The position numbers and the translations under genes are program-made. The notes under the pieces are model-generated. The model was given only the letters and a program-made list of their open reading frames with translations. It was not told the DNA's origin and searched no databases. Source: Actinomycetota bacterium (GTDB lineage: Bacteria; Actinomycetota; Actinomycetes; Nanopelagicales; Nanopelagicaceae). Taken from it: DNA of 64,000 nucleotides. This document shows positions 8,781 to 17,895 of the stretch, in pieces (position 1 is the first letter of the stretch; the number at the start of each line of letters is the position of its first letter). The stretch spans positions 1-64,000 of the forward strand of contig WLPJ01000004.1 of NCBI GenBank assembly GCA_009698815.1, given 5' to 3'.

Positions 8781-10363
8781 CAGCAAGTGAAAGAATCGCA
8801 GGAACTGTCGCCAACTACGTTGACGAAAGAACTGGCGCAGCCAAATGGATGAAGAAGAACCTCAACAAGGTCTTCCCTGATCACTGGTCATTCTTGCTTG
8901 GCGAAATCGCACTTTACTCATTTATTATTTTGCTATTATCTGGAACTTTCTTAACTTTCTGGTTTGATCCTTCACAACGTGAGGTGATCTACGAGGGCGC
9001 CTACGAACCGCTTGAAGGTTTGAAAATGTCGGCAGCCTACGCCTCTACTCTTCATATCTCATTTGAAATTCGTGGCGGTCTCTTGATGCGCCAGATTCAT
9101 CACTGGGCAGCGCTGATCTTTATGGCAGCGATCGTTGTTCATTTAATGCGTGTGTATTTCACAGGCGCTTTCCGCAAGCCTCGTGAATTTAACTGGATTA
9201 TCGGAATTGGTTTGTTAACTCTTGGAATCGTTGAAGGTTTCCTTGGCTACTCTCTTCCAGATGACTTGCTTTCGGGAACTGGAATCCGGATCGCCGAAGC
9301 GATTATTCAAGCTTTGCCGGTTGTTGGTTCGTATCTGGCTTTCTTCGCCTTCGGCGGAGCATTCCCAGGTGAAGCATTTATTCCACGAATTTACACCGTC
9401 CATGTTCTTTTACTCCCCGGTGCATTCTTAGCGCTAATTACAATCCACTTGATGCTGGTCTGGTACCAAAAGCACACTCAATATCCAGGTCCAGGTCGCA
9501 CAGAGAAAAATGTTGTTGGCTATCCGCTATTTCCAGTTTACATGGCTAAGGCCGGTGGATTCTTCTTCATCGTATTTGGGGTAACCGCATTCCTTGGAGC
9601 AGTTGCATCAATTAACCCAATTTGGTTATACGGTCCTTATACACCGGGGCAGATTTCTGCCGGTTCACAACCCGATTGGTATATGGGTTGGCTCGATGGT
9701 TTGGTGCGCATGTCTCCCCCATTAGAGTCTCATGTATTTGGTCACACAATCTCCTGGAATATTTTGATTCCAGGTTTGATAGTGCCTGGAATTCTATTTA
9801 CGGGGATGGCACTTTATCCATTCATTGAAAGTTGGATGACTGGCGATAAGCGCGAGCACCACTTGCTTGATCGCCCACGTAATGCCCCAAATCGCACCGC
9901 CCTTGGCGTGATGTCGCTGACCTTTATGTTGATCGCGCTAATTAACGGCGGTAACGACATCATTGCTATAACTTTTGATTTAACAATCAATCAGATTATG
10001 TGGTTCTCACGCATCGGCATCTTCGTTCTGCCGCCACTGGCATTTGTAATCACCAAACGTCTTTGTCTTTCACTGCAACGTGCAGACCGCGATCTCGTTC
10101 TACATGGTCGCGAAACCGGTCGCCTAGTGATGATGCCGCATGGCGAATTTGTGGAAGTCCACGAACCGATTTCACCGCAAAAGGCCTGGTTGCTCACTCA
10201 ACACGAACAAAATCCACCGCTGGCACTTGAAGAAAGTGACCTACGTGGAGTCAGACGCCCTGGTGTTCTAAAGAACAAACTGCGTGCTCGTCTAAGCAAG
10301 GCCCACGCAGTCGCGATTCCTAAAGTAACAGCGGATGATCTCAAAGAGATCGAACACCACTAA
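8777..10363 (+). CDS. qcrB: cytochrome bc1 complex cytochrome b subunit
   Basis: Cytochrome b, the quinone-binding membrane core of the bcc complex. 528 residues, longer than mitochondrial cytochrome b because of the usual actinobacterial C-terminal cytoplasmic extension (from about residue 430). Heme b histidines are seen as pairs in helix II (QIHHWAALIF..VVHLMR) and helix IV (YTVHVLLLPG..TIHLMLVW). A PDWYMGW motif stands at the usual PEWYFL-like quinol-oxidation site. Last gene of the ctaE-qcrCAB operon; it converges on the SRPBCC gene with a four-base overlap. Confidence 0.95.
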   Translation: MTASERIAGTVANYVDERTGAAKWMKKNLNKVFPDHWSFLLGEIALYSFIILLLSGTFLTFWFDPSQREVIYEGAYEPLEGLKMSAAYASTLHISFEIRGGLLMRQIHHWAALIFMAAIVVHLMRVYFTGAFRKPREFNWIIGIGLLTLGIVEGFLGYSLPDDLLSGTGIRIAEAIIQALPVVGSYLAFFAFGGAFPGEAFIPRIYTVHVLLLPGAFLALITIHLMLVWYQKHTQYPGPGRTEKNVVGYPLFPVYMAKAGGFFFIVFGVTAFLGAVASINPIWLYGPYTPGQISAGSQPDWYMGWLDGLVRMSPPLESHVFGHTISWNILIPGLIVPGILFTGMALYPFIESWMTGDKREHHLLDRPRNAPNRTALGVMSLTFMLIALINGGNDIIAITFDLTINQIMWFSRIGIFVLPPLAFVITKRLCLSLQRADRDLVLHGRETGRLVMMPHGEFVEVHEPISPQKAWLLTQHEQNPPLALEESDLRGVRRPGVLKNKLRARLSKAHAVAIPKVTADDLKEIEHH

Positions 10364-10836
10364 TTACTTTCGCAGATCTTCTTTAGTCTTACTAAGCTCT
10401 TTGCCATCCATTTCGGGTTGTGCGCAAGAGCGCCCGTGACGCCTAGCCATTTTCTGGCAACCCATGGAATATCACTGGCATCGAAGATTTCGGTAACTTG
10501 GGTACTGCCATTCCCAAGATCTTCTAACTCGTAACTCCAGGTCCATTTCATTAGATGGCACCAAGATATTTTCTTACCTTCTTCAAAGGCAACTACTGTA
10601 TTTGTGATGCGATATGGCACCTTAATCTTCATCGCCATGCCGAATTTAGCGCCCAGATGCAGGCGCACCGGTCCAGAGATACTGCCCTGCAGCGTTCCCG
10701 ATCCGTCAAAGAGCGGGTGGCTCCGCGCGTCTGCGATCAGGTCGAAGATTTGTTGAGCTGGAGCGTCGATAACGATTCGAGCTGCGGTGGTACGTGGGAG
10801 ATTTAAATTTAGAATTTCGGCGCGGATTGATTCCAT
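10360..10836 (-). CDS. SRPBCC (START-like) domain protein
   Basis: A 158-residue soluble protein with the pattern of the polyketide-cyclase/START-like fold: an early strand-turn ARIVIDAPAQQIFDLIAD, a central run of beta strands (IKVPYRITNTVVAFEEGKKISW, WSYELEDLGNGSTQVTEIFD) and a long C-terminal helix ending KSLVRLKKICE. These proteins form a hydrophobic pocket; ligand unknown. It lies upstream of ctaF by 25 bases in map order but on the same minus strand downstream of it, so it could be the last gene of a ctaC-ctaD-ctaF-SRPBCC unit. Confidence 0.75.
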   Translation of the reverse strand: MESIRAEILNLNLPRTTAARIVIDAPAQQIFDLIADARSHPLFDGSGTLQGSISGPVRLHLGAKFGMAMKIKVPYRITNTVVAFEEGKKISWCHLMKWTWSYELEDLGNGSTQVTEIFDASDIPWVARKWLGVTGALAHNPKWMAKSLVRLKKICESN

Positions 10837-10861
10837 ACTTTAAATCAATAACTCAATTACG

Positions 10862-11269
10862 TTAGTGAGAAGCGTTCTCAGGAATTGGCTTTTCGTACTC
10901 AGTTACGAAACCGATAATGCTAATAATGAGCGCACCAAGGGCGATTAACGTTAGCCACCATCCGATAATCAAGGAAAGCCCAAGTGCCATTGCACTCATG
11001 GCAACCGGCAAAGGCCACCATGAATGAGGACTGTAGAAACCGAGTTCTCCGGCGCTATCAGCGATTTCACCCATTGGGCGATCTTCCGGCAAAATCTGTC
11101 CGATTCGCTTTTGCGTAAACCAAAGGTAGAAACCAACCATACCCGCAAGGCAGGCAGCCAAAATCATTCCGGTTATGCCAACTGCTTCTCCACCAACATA
11201 GAAGTAGATGACGGCCAAGATGACGTAGAAAACACCAAGACCACTAAATAGTTGCCAATTAGTTTTCAT
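10862..11269 (-). CDS. ctaF: cytochrome c oxidase subunit IV, actinobacterial type
   Basis: Small fourth subunit of the aa3 oxidase found only in actinobacteria. 135 residues with four hydrophobic segments in two hairpins (about 7-25, 28-50, 80-100, 101-120) and the conserved loop EDRPMGEIADSAGELGFYSPHSWWP shortened here to key words: PMGEIAD, GELGFYSPHSWWP. Its start overlaps the ctaD stop by one base, showing translational coupling. Confidence 0.92.
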   Translation of the reverse strand: MKTNWQLFSGLGVFYVILAVIYFYVGGEAVGITGMILAACLAGMVGFYLWFTQKRIGQILPEDRPMGEIADSAGELGFYSPHSWWPLPVAMSAMALGLSLIIGWWLTLIALGALIISIIGFVTEYEKPIPENASH

Positions 11270-12921
11270 CAGTGACCCTCGGTCTGAATGTGAGGATGGT
11301 GCAGATCAAATGCTGGACGCTCTGAACGAATACGCGGCATAGTTAAGAAATTGTGGCGTGGTGGTGGACATGATGTCGCCCATTCTAGTGATGAACCGTA
11401 ACCCCAAGGATCATCGCAATTTACAAGTGGCGACTTGCGAGTAATCCAAATGTTTACAAAGAAAGGAGCCATTGATAAAGCCAGAAGTGCTGAACCAAAG
11501 GTCGAGACCATATTCATTTCGGTGAAACCATCAGTTGCCAAGTAATCGGCATAACGACGAGGGAATCCCTTAATACCTAACCAGTGTTGAATCAAGAATG
11601 TTGTGTGGAAACCGACAAAGAGTGTCCAGAAGTGAATCTTTCCCAGGCGCTCATTTAGCATACGACCAGTCATCTTTGGCCACCAGAAGTAGAAGCCGGC
11701 GAACATAGCAAAGACAACGGTTCCGAAAAGAACGTAGTGGAAGTGCGCAACAACGAAGTAAGAGGCAGAGACTGCAAAATCCATTGGAGGTGAAGCCAAA
11801 ATAATTCCAGTGATACCGCCGAATAGGAAGGTAACCAGGAAGCCCATAACCCAAAGCATTGGGGTTTCAAATGTGACATGGCCACGCCACATGGTGCCAA
11901 TCCAGTTGAAGAATTTAACTCCAGTTGGAACACCAATCAAAAATGTCATAAATGAGAAGAAGGGCAAGAGGACTTGTCCGCTAGCAAACATGTGGTGCGC
12001 CCACACTGCAACTGAAAGGGCAGAAATTGCAATAGTTGCTGCGATCAAACCTTTATAACCAAAGATTGGTTTACGGCTAAAGACCGGCAAAATTTCTGTG
12101 GCAATACCGAAGAACGGCAGCGCCAAGATGTAAACCTCAGGGTGTCCAAAGAACCAAAAGAGGTGTTGCCACAACATTGCTCCACCATTAGCTGGATCAA
12201 AAACATGAGAACCGAAGAGTCGATCTGATTCCAAGGCAAGTAAAGCTGCTGCGAAAGGTGGGAACGCTAGAAGAACAAGGATAGAAGTTAATAGAACGTT
12301 CCAAGAAAATATCGACATACGAAACATCGTCATGCCAGGTGCGCGCATTGTAAAAATCGTTGTTACGAAGTTAACGCCACCGAGGATTGTTCCGAGACCA
12401 GAAACCGCAAGACCAATTACCCAAAGGTCGCCACCGATTCCTGGAGAATAAGTTGAGTTAGAAAGAGGGGCGTAAGCGGTCCACCCAAATGCCGCTGCTC
12501 CCCCTGGAGATAGAAATCCAGCGACAGCGGTGATGCTTCCAAAAAGGAATAACCAATATGAAAGCATATTCAAACGAGGAAAAGCCACGTCAGCGGCGCC
12601 AATCTGCAGCGGCATGATCACGTTGGCGAAACCTACAAAGAGTGGGGTTGCAAACATCAAAAGCATGATGGTGCCATGCATTGTAAATATTTGGTTATAT
12701 TGCTCATTGCTAAGGAATTGCATACCAGGACGAGATAGTTCAGCACGCAAAAGAAGTGCCAGAATTCCTCCAACTAAAAACCAGGCAAAAGAAGTGATCA
12801 GATAGAGATATCCGATTGTCTTATGGTCAGTTGAAGTAATCCACTTTACAAAATTCTTACCTTTAGCGGGAGCGACAAAAGAGGATTCTTCAATGGTTGG
12901 ACGTTCTGCATAAGTTGTCAT
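11269..12921 (-). CDS. ctaD: cytochrome c oxidase subunit I
   Basis: Catalytic heme a/a3-CuB subunit; reduces oxygen to water and pumps protons. 550 residues with about twelve membrane helices. Visible are the heme a ligand region TMHGTIML, the CuB-His/Tyr cross-link motif [13 protein letters not shown], the CuB pair AHHMF, and the heme a3/a ligand pair in [10 protein letters not shown]. It overlaps ctaC by four bases (ATGA) and ctaF by one. Length and motifs are ordinary for actinobacterial A-type heme-copper oxidases. Confidence 0.97.
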   Translation of the reverse strand: MTTYAERPTIEESSFVAPAKGKNFVKWITSTDHKTIGYLYLITSFAWFLVGGILALLLRAELSRPGMQFLSNEQYNQIFTMHGTIMLLMFATPLFVGFANVIMPLQIGAADVAFPRLNMLSYWLFLFGSITAVAGFLSPGGAAAFGWTAYAPLSNSTYSPGIGGDLWVIGLAVSGLGTILGGVNFVTTIFTMRAPGMTMFRMSIFSWNVLLTSILVLLAFPPFAAALLALESDRLFGSHVFDPANGGAMLWQHLFWFFGHPEVYILALPFFGIATEILPVFSRKPIFGYKGLIAATIAISALSVAVWAHHMFASGQVLLPFFSFMTFLIGVPTGVKFFNWIGTMWRGHVTFETPMLWVMGFLVTFLFGGITGIILASPPMDFAVSASYFVVAHFHYVLFGTVVFAMFAGFYFWWPKMTGRMLNERLGKIHFWTLFVGFHTTFLIQHWLGIKGFPRRYADYLATDGFTEMNMVSTFGSALLALSMAPFFVNIWITRKSPLVNCDDPWGYGSSLEWATSCPPPRHNFLTMPRIRSERPAFDLHHPHIQTEGH

Positions 12922-13670
12922 GCCGCGCTCGCCTTCAGGGTCTCGAGATAAGTCTTGTAATCAGATGGTGTAACAACTTTTACGGTGAAGAGCATCTGGG
13001 AATGATTGCGACCACACAAAATGTTGCATCGGCCAGGATAGGAGCCAAGTTTGTTTGCAGTGAATTCGAGGCTATTTGTCACACCCGGCAGATTCATCAT
13101 TTGAATCATAAAAGCGGGGACCCAGAAGCCGTGCACGACATCATTTGAGGTAATTGTGTAACGAACTCTTTCGCCGAGTGGAACTACCAGCGTCGGTGGA
13201 TTTGCAGGTGTTCCGGTCACAAGCGCCTTTGGTCCCGCTTCTGGATATCCGAATTGCCAAGACCACTGAAAACCATCAACGGTGATCTCATGCGCATAAG
13301 TTGTAGTTTTTTCAACGATCTCATTTTGCTTTACCGCTGTGAAATAGAACAGAACCGCAACGATAATAAAAGGAATAATTGTGTAGGCGACTTCCACTGG
13401 CACGTTGTATTGAGTCTGCTTTGGAAACTCTCCTTTACCTGCTTTAGCGCGATGAAACACCGCTGGCCAAAGAATTAAAATTAGCGTGAAGACTCCGACA
13501 ACGCCTCCAGCAATCCATGAACCCTGCCAGAGCGAGAGCGAAATATCGTTAACGCTAGTAATTCCTTCTTCAAAGCCAAGCCCAGAGACTTTCGCGCATC
13601 CAGTTAAGACAAGGGCAAGAGGTGCGAGCAGCAGAGCCCGAAGCATCGGGCGGTGTTCTTTGGCGGACAT
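12918..13670 (-). CDS. ctaC: cytochrome c oxidase subunit II
   Basis: CuA-bearing subunit that accepts electrons from QcrC. 250 residues. N terminus is a lipoprotein-type signal with lipobox LTGC (Cys25), then two transmembrane helices (about 50-75 and 95-115), then the cupredoxin domain. CuA ligands are visible near the C terminus: a His in VVHGFWVP and the [12 protein letters not shown] loop. First gene of the minus-strand oxidase operon; only 29 bases separate it from the divergent desulfurase-like gene, so promoters must be compact. Confidence 0.96.
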   Translation of the reverse strand: MSAKEHRPMLRALLLAPLALVLTGCAKVSGLGFEEGITSVNDISLSLWQGSWIAGGVVGVFTLILILWPAVFHRAKAGKGEFPKQTQYNVPVEVAYTIIPFIIVAVLFYFTAVKQNEIVEKTTTYAHEITVDGFQWSWQFGYPEAGPKALVTGTPANPPTLVVPLGERVRYTITSNDVVHGFWVPAFMIQMMNLPGVTNSLEFTANKLGSYPGRCNILCGRNHSQMLFTVKVVTPSDYKTYLETLKASAA

Positions 13671-13699
13671 GAGCCTAAGGATAGTGCTGTATTTCCCTC

Positions 13700-14797
13700 A
13701 TGCGCGCATTGGCTAGTAGCGTTCGCGGGGTGGTTCCAGTCACAGGAAATTTTCAGTCCGAGGCAGCACTTAATTCGCTGGCTCAGGAAGCGATGCTCTC
13801 TGCCATCGAATCCGGATGGGCTGACCCCAAGAAGATTGGCCAGTATCCAAGTAAGGCTGCAATTTTACGTAATGGCGCAATCGAATCACTAGCAGACCGC
13901 CTCGGGCTGAGTCCAGATCAGATTGAAATTACAGGTGAGGTGGGGCTTAGCTACTTTCTTACATTGGCCGGGTTACTAGATGAGAATAAAAGTTTATATT
14001 CTGGAGCAGGCGATCGCAGCGGCGTAATTGCAACGGTCAGGTCGCATAAAGGTCCCAACTTTGAAATTCCCTTATCGAAAGATGGCAGATTAAATTTCTC
14101 AACAACAGTTTTTGCCCCAAATTCAGTTCTGGCTTTTCAATTAGCTAATGGCGAAAGTGGCGCCGTAAACGAATTGCCAAATGAAATTCCGAAAGACTTG
14201 TTGATTGCTGTAGATGCAACCGCATCAGGTGCGCGGGTTAAGTTGCCAGATCGATGGGATTCGGCCTGTTTTGATTCCAGGTCATGGGATGGTCCAGCGG
14301 GACTGGCCATCGTTGCAATAAATAACGCGGCGCAGTGGAAGAACCCGCTGCCCCATATTTCCAGCGTCCGCCGTACGTACGGCACTTATTCATTGCCCTT
14401 GTTACTAGCTAGCGCCGTTGCGCTAGAGAACTATCGTCCTAGCGAAGTTTCCACGAGAGAGCTAACAGAGCGCTTTCGCGCAGATATCAGCAAAGCACTC
14501 CCTGATGCGCTCATTGCTGGTGAATTGGAAAAATCCATGGCCCACTTAACTTCACTCGTAATTCCTGGAACCAACGGTGAAGAGTTGTTAAGAGAACTCG
14601 ATCGAAAAGGATTTGCAGTTGATTCGGGGTCAGCATGTACTGCTATGAATTTGCAGCCTAGCCACGTCCTATCTGCAATGGGGCTGCCAACAGATGGAAA
14701 TATACGAATTGCAATCCATACCGAGACAACTCTCGAAGAAATTACAGGGCTAGTTACCGCTTTGGTAAGTGCGGTTCAATCTCAGCAGCAGCGCTAG
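13700..14797 (+). CDS. cysteine-desulfurase-like (class V aminotransferase fold) protein lacking the PLP lysine
   Basis: 365 residues aligning with NifS/IscS-type desulfurases. Conserved parts are the DATAS motif (D172) that would hold the PLP pyridine nitrogen, and the C-terminal active-cysteine loop GSACTAMNLQPSHVLSAMG (C313). The segment that should read HK-x-x-GPKG reads RSWDGPAG, so the Schiff-base lysine is Ser195 and the preceding histidine is Arg194. A normal PLP aldimine therefore cannot form there. It may be a sulfur acceptor, scaffold or regulator, or bind another ligand. It sits beside ctaC and erpA, suggesting a link to metal-centre assembly. Its last 44 bases overlap the convergent kinase gene. 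Confidence 0.75.
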   Translation: MRALASSVRGVVPVTGNFQSEAALNSLAQEAMLSAIESGWADPKKIGQYPSKAAILRNGAIESLADRLGLSPDQIEITGEVGLSYFLTLAGLLDENKSLYSGAGDRSGVIATVRSHKGPNFEIPLSKDGRLNFSTTVFAPNSVLAFQLANGESGAVNELPNEIPKDLLIAVDATASGARVKLPDRWDSACFDSRSWDGPAGLAIVAINNAAQWKNPLPHISSVRRTYGTYSLPLLLASAVALENYRPSEVSTRELTERFRADISKALPDALIAGELEKSMAHLTSLVIPGTNGEELLRELDRKGFAVDSGSACTAMNLQPSHVLSAMGLPTDGNIRIAIHTETTLEEITGLVTALVSAVQSQQQR

Positions 14798-15734
14798 CAC
14801 CATAGGCTGCGCTAAATCTTTCAACAAATTCAGCTGAAGTAAATTTGTATTCCTGAGTTCCAGTTGTTTCAATTACATAAGTTGCAATCATCGCACCCAA
14901 CTGCGTACAACGTTCGTGGTTTAGACCCCACGCCAAACCTGCCACGAAACCAGATCTAAATGAATCGCCAACACCAGTTGGATCAATCTTGGCTTTCTCC
15001 TTTGGACAAGTAACTTTTATAGTTTCGCCATGACGAGATTCAACACGTGCACCTTCTGAACCCAGTGTGACTATGCGGTACTGGACTTGTTCCAAAATTT
15101 CGCGATCGCTCCAACCTGTTTTCTGAATCGCAAGAGCCAATTCATATTCATTTAGAAATAGGTAGGTAGCGCCAGTAATCAATAACTTAATTTCTTCACC
15201 GCTCATACGTGCCATTTGTTGTGAAGGATCGGCAGCGATAGCAATACCCTGCTGACGTGCGATTTCAGAGTGGCGCAACATCGCTTCTGGATCATCTGGA
15301 GAAATCACAATCAAATCCAACTTGCCGGTCTTCTCCATAATCGGCGATAATTCAATATTGCGCGCCTCAGACATTGCTCCAGGAAAGAACGAGGCGATCT
15401 GATTTAGTTCGGTATCTGTTGTAACCATGAAGTGCGCGGTGTGCAAAGTCTTGGAAATCAAAACGTGTGAAGTATCTACTCCGTGACGAACCAACCAGGT
15501 ATCATAATCTGGCCAATCAATTCCGACGGCTGCGATCAAAATTGGATTTAAACCAAGGGAACCCATACCGAATGCGATATTTGCAGCGCATCCACCACGG
15601 CGAACTTCTAAGCCATCGACTAAAAAGGATAATGAAACCTTTTCGAGGGATCCGGCAACAAGTGAGTCGGTAAATTTGCCAGAGAAGGTCATTAAATGAT
15701 CAAGGCCTACCGAGCCTGCTACGCCAATTTTCAT
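14754..15734 (-). CDS. adoK: PfkB-family kinase, adenosine-kinase (AdoK)-like
   Basis: Ribokinase-fold sugar/nucleoside kinase of 326 residues. N-terminal substrate lid region with the RRGGCAANIAFG motif (about 45-56), and the C-terminal signature DPTGVGDSFRSGF with catalytic Asp257. The signature and the position between ctaC and erpA match the mycobacterial AdoK/CbhK gene, which phosphorylates adenosine. Substrate (adenosine or a sugar) is inferred from this synteny only. The 3' end overlaps the convergent desulfurase-like gene by 44 bases. Confidence 0.8.
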   Translation of the reverse strand: MKIGVAGSVGLDHLMTFSGKFTDSLVAGSLEKVSLSFLVDGLEVRRGGCAANIAFGMGSLGLNPILIAAVGIDWPDYDTWLVRHGVDTSHVLISKTLHTAHFMVTTDTELNQIASFFPGAMSEARNIELSPIMEKTGKLDLIVISPDDPEAMLRHSEIARQQGIAIAADPSQQMARMSGEEIKLLITGATYLFLNEYELALAIQKTGWSDREILEQVQYRIVTLGSEGARVESRHGETIKVTCPKEKAKIDPTGVGDSFRSGFVAGLAWGLNHERCTQLGAMIATYVIETTGTQEYKFTSAEFVERFSAAYGASAAAEIEPHLPKR

Positions 15735-15758
15735 TAAGGCTTAAGTGGCTTTAAAGCT

Positions 15759-16106
15759 TTAGTTAAATGAATCTCCACAAGCGCAAGAACCCTGTGCTTG
15801 TGGATTATCGATTGTGAATCCTTGCTTCTCGATTGTGTCGACAAAATCAATTGTTGCACCCATCAGATATGGATCGCTCATCTTGTCGACTACAACTTTG
15901 ACCGCGCCAAATTCGCGCGCGATGTCGCCTTCTTGGTTGCGATCATCAAAATAGAGTTGGTAGCGAAGCCCAGAACATCCACCTGGCTGAACTGCAACGC
16001 GCAAGTACAAATCATCGCGTCCTTCTTGAGCAAGAAGAGCGGCAACCTTAGCGGAGGCTACGTCAGTTAGGGCGATTGATGTGCTGGTCGTTGTCTCAGT
16101 AGTCAT
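15759..16106 (-). CDS. erpA: A-type iron-sulfur carrier / insertion protein
   Basis: 115-residue HesB/IscA/ErpA protein that carries and delivers Fe-S clusters. The three conserved cysteines are all there: C44 in GGCSGLRY and C108/C110 in the C-terminal SCACGDSF. Located 24 bases upstream of the kinase start on the same strand and divergent from nadA, whose product is itself a 4Fe-4S enzyme; clients in this window include NadA, LipA, QcrA and aconitase. Confidence 0.92.
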   Translation of the reverse strand: MTTETTTSTSIALTDVASAKVAALLAQEGRDDLYLRVAVQPGGCSGLRYQLYFDDRNQEGDIAREFGAVKVVVDKMSDPYLMGATIDFVDTIEKQGFTIDNPQAQGSCACGDSFN

Positions 16107-16155
16107 GGCTTAAGCCTACCTTCCTATTCCCGTCGATGCGACAGCAGCGCCAAAA

Positions 16156-17331
16156 ATGCGCGAGAATGTGTCCATGTCCACAACTGGTCCAGCCTCGCTA
16201 ACTAACTTGCTCTTGTTGGGGCAAGGCAGTGATTTGGAATCTGAGAGAGGTGTCTCTTGCACTGGCGAACTACCTGTCGCAAGTGACCCAGATTTAGTAG
16301 CGCGGGCCGTTGCTGCGCGGGCCGCACTCGGAGATCGTGCACTGATACTTGGCCATCACTATCAAAGAGATGAAGTAATCGCCTTTGCCGACATAACAGG
16401 TGATTCGTTTAAATTGGCGCAAGCCGCCGCTGCGCAATCAAATGCAGAATACATAATTTTTTGTGGCGTGCATTTCATGGCCGAAAGCGCGGATATTTTA
16501 ACTTCTACTGCGCAAAAAGTTATTCTTCCCGATCTCGCAGCGGGATGTTCGATGGCCGATATGGCGACCGCAAATCAAGTTCAAAAATGTTGGCAAGATC
16601 TGACAACGGTCGGAGTATCTGCAAAGACAATTCCAGTTACGTACATGAATTCATCTGCTGCCATAAAGAGCTTTACCGGAGAACACGGCGGAACAATCTG
16701 CACATCTTCAAATGCTAAGAAGACAATGGAATGGGCGCTCACCAAAGGTGAGAAAATTCTTTTCTTGCCCGACCAACATTTAGGACGCAACACAGCGGTA
16801 CTTTCACTCGGGCTATCACTAAGTGACTGTGCGCTCTGGGATCCTTGGAAACCAATGGGTGGACTCACCCCTGAAGAAATTCGCGCAGCCAAAGTTATTC
16901 TGTGGCGCGGGCATTGTTCAGTGCATGGACGTTTTTCGGTCGAGTCAGTTAACGAAGTACGTAAGCGCGTTCCTGGGGTGCAAGTTTTGGTTCACCCCGA
17001 ATGTAAAAACGAGGTGGTTTCTATCGCCGACGTTGTGGGCAGTACCGAAATGATTATTAAGACCGTTGAAGCATCACCTGCGGGAAGTAAATGGGCGATC
17101 GGAACTGAACTAAATTTGGTTTCCAGGCTCGCCAAAGCCCACCCCGATAAAGAGATTCTTTTCTTAGATAAAACTGTCTGCTACTGCTCGACCATGAACC
17201 GTATTGACCTACCTCACCTCGTGTGGGCGATGGAGTCACTTGTCGCCGGCAATGTAGTTAATCAAATTAAGGTCGCTCCCGACGTCGCTCGATTCTCAAA
17301 GTTAGCGCTCGAGCAGATGCTCGCCCTATAG
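16156..17331 (+). CDS. nadA: quinolinate synthase A
   Basis: 4Fe-4S enzyme that condenses iminoaspartate and dihydroxyacetone phosphate to quinolinate in de novo NAD synthesis. Up to 391 residues. Cluster cysteines lie in FCGVHFMAE (C103), WRGHCSVHG and VCYCSTMNRI, with other family motifs LGHHYQRDEV and the HPEC strand. The start is uncertain between ATG 16156 and ATG 16174, neither with a strong ribosome site. nadB and nadC are not next to it, so the iminoaspartate source is elsewhere in the genome. Confidence 0.93.
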   Translation: MRENVSMSTTGPASLTNLLLLGQGSDLESERGVSCTGELPVASDPDLVARAVAARAALGDRALILGHHYQRDEVIAFADITGDSFKLAQAAAAQSNAEYIIFCGVHFMAESADILTSTAQKVILPDLAAGCSMADMATANQVQKCWQDLTTVGVSAKTIPVTYMNSSAAIKSFTGEHGGTICTSSNAKKTMEWALTKGEKILFLPDQHLGRNTAVLSLGLSLSDCALWDPWKPMGGLTPEEIRAAKVILWRGHCSVHGRFSVESVNEVRKRVPGVQVLVHPECKNEVVSIADVVGSTEMIIKTVEASPAGSKWAIGTELNLVSRLAKAHPDKEILFLDKTVCYCSTMNRIDLPHLVWAMESLVAGNVVNQIKVAPDVARFSKLALEQMLAL

Positions 17332-17339
17332 TTTGCGCC

Positions 17340-17876
17340 ATGACGAATTCAGCAGATAGCTCACAGAAAAAAGGGCGACCAACTCCAAAGCGCAAAGAAG
17401 CTCAAGCTTCAGCGAAAGTTTCATCTCTCGCACCTGCATCATCAAAGGCCGAGAAGAAACGGGTAAAAGATGCAACACGTAACGCTCGAATCGCGCAAAG
17501 AGCTGCCTACCTTCGTGGCGATGAAAGTGCGTTACCTGCTCGTGATCGCGGACCTGAAAAGAAGTTCGTTAGAAATTTTGTGGATTCGCGGCGTTCAATC
17601 GGCGAATATTTCTTGCCTGTAATTGGATTTGTTCTGGTTCTATCTCTAATTCCAATTGGGGCATTTGCTGTCGCAGGTATTGCCATTATGTATAGCGTGC
17701 TTCTAGTTTCAGTTATCGATGGCTTCTTTCTCTCCCGCAAAATTAAATCTGAAGTAACAAAGCGTTTTCCAGATAAGAGCACAAAGGGTTTAGGACTATA
17801 CGGTTGGTTGCGTTCTACGCAGATGCGTCGCATGCGCGCACCAAAGCCACAAGTAAAGCCAGGCGACAAGCTTTAA
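17340..17876 (+). CDS. DUF3043 family membrane protein
   Basis: 178 residues: a highly basic N-terminal tail (about 1-60, many Lys/Arg/Ser/Ala), the conserved YLRGDESALPARDRGP motif (about 58-73), two hydrophobic segments (about 91-110 and 112-130) and a C-terminal SRKIKSEV..RFPDKSTKGLGLYGWLRSTQMRRMR region. This is the actinobacteria-specific DUF3043 pattern, often near nadA and the cta genes. Function unknown. It begins eight bases after nadA, so is probably co-transcribed. Confidence 0.85.
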   Translation: MTNSADSSQKKGRPTPKRKEAQASAKVSSLAPASSKAEKKRVKDATRNARIAQRAAYLRGDESALPARDRGPEKKFVRNFVDSRRSIGEYFLPVIGFVLVLSLIPIGAFAVAGIAIMYSVLLVSVIDGFFLSRKIKSEVTKRFPDKSTKGLGLYGWLRSTQMRRMRAPKPQVKPGDKL

Positions 17877-17895
17877 ATACTTTGCTTTGAATTAG

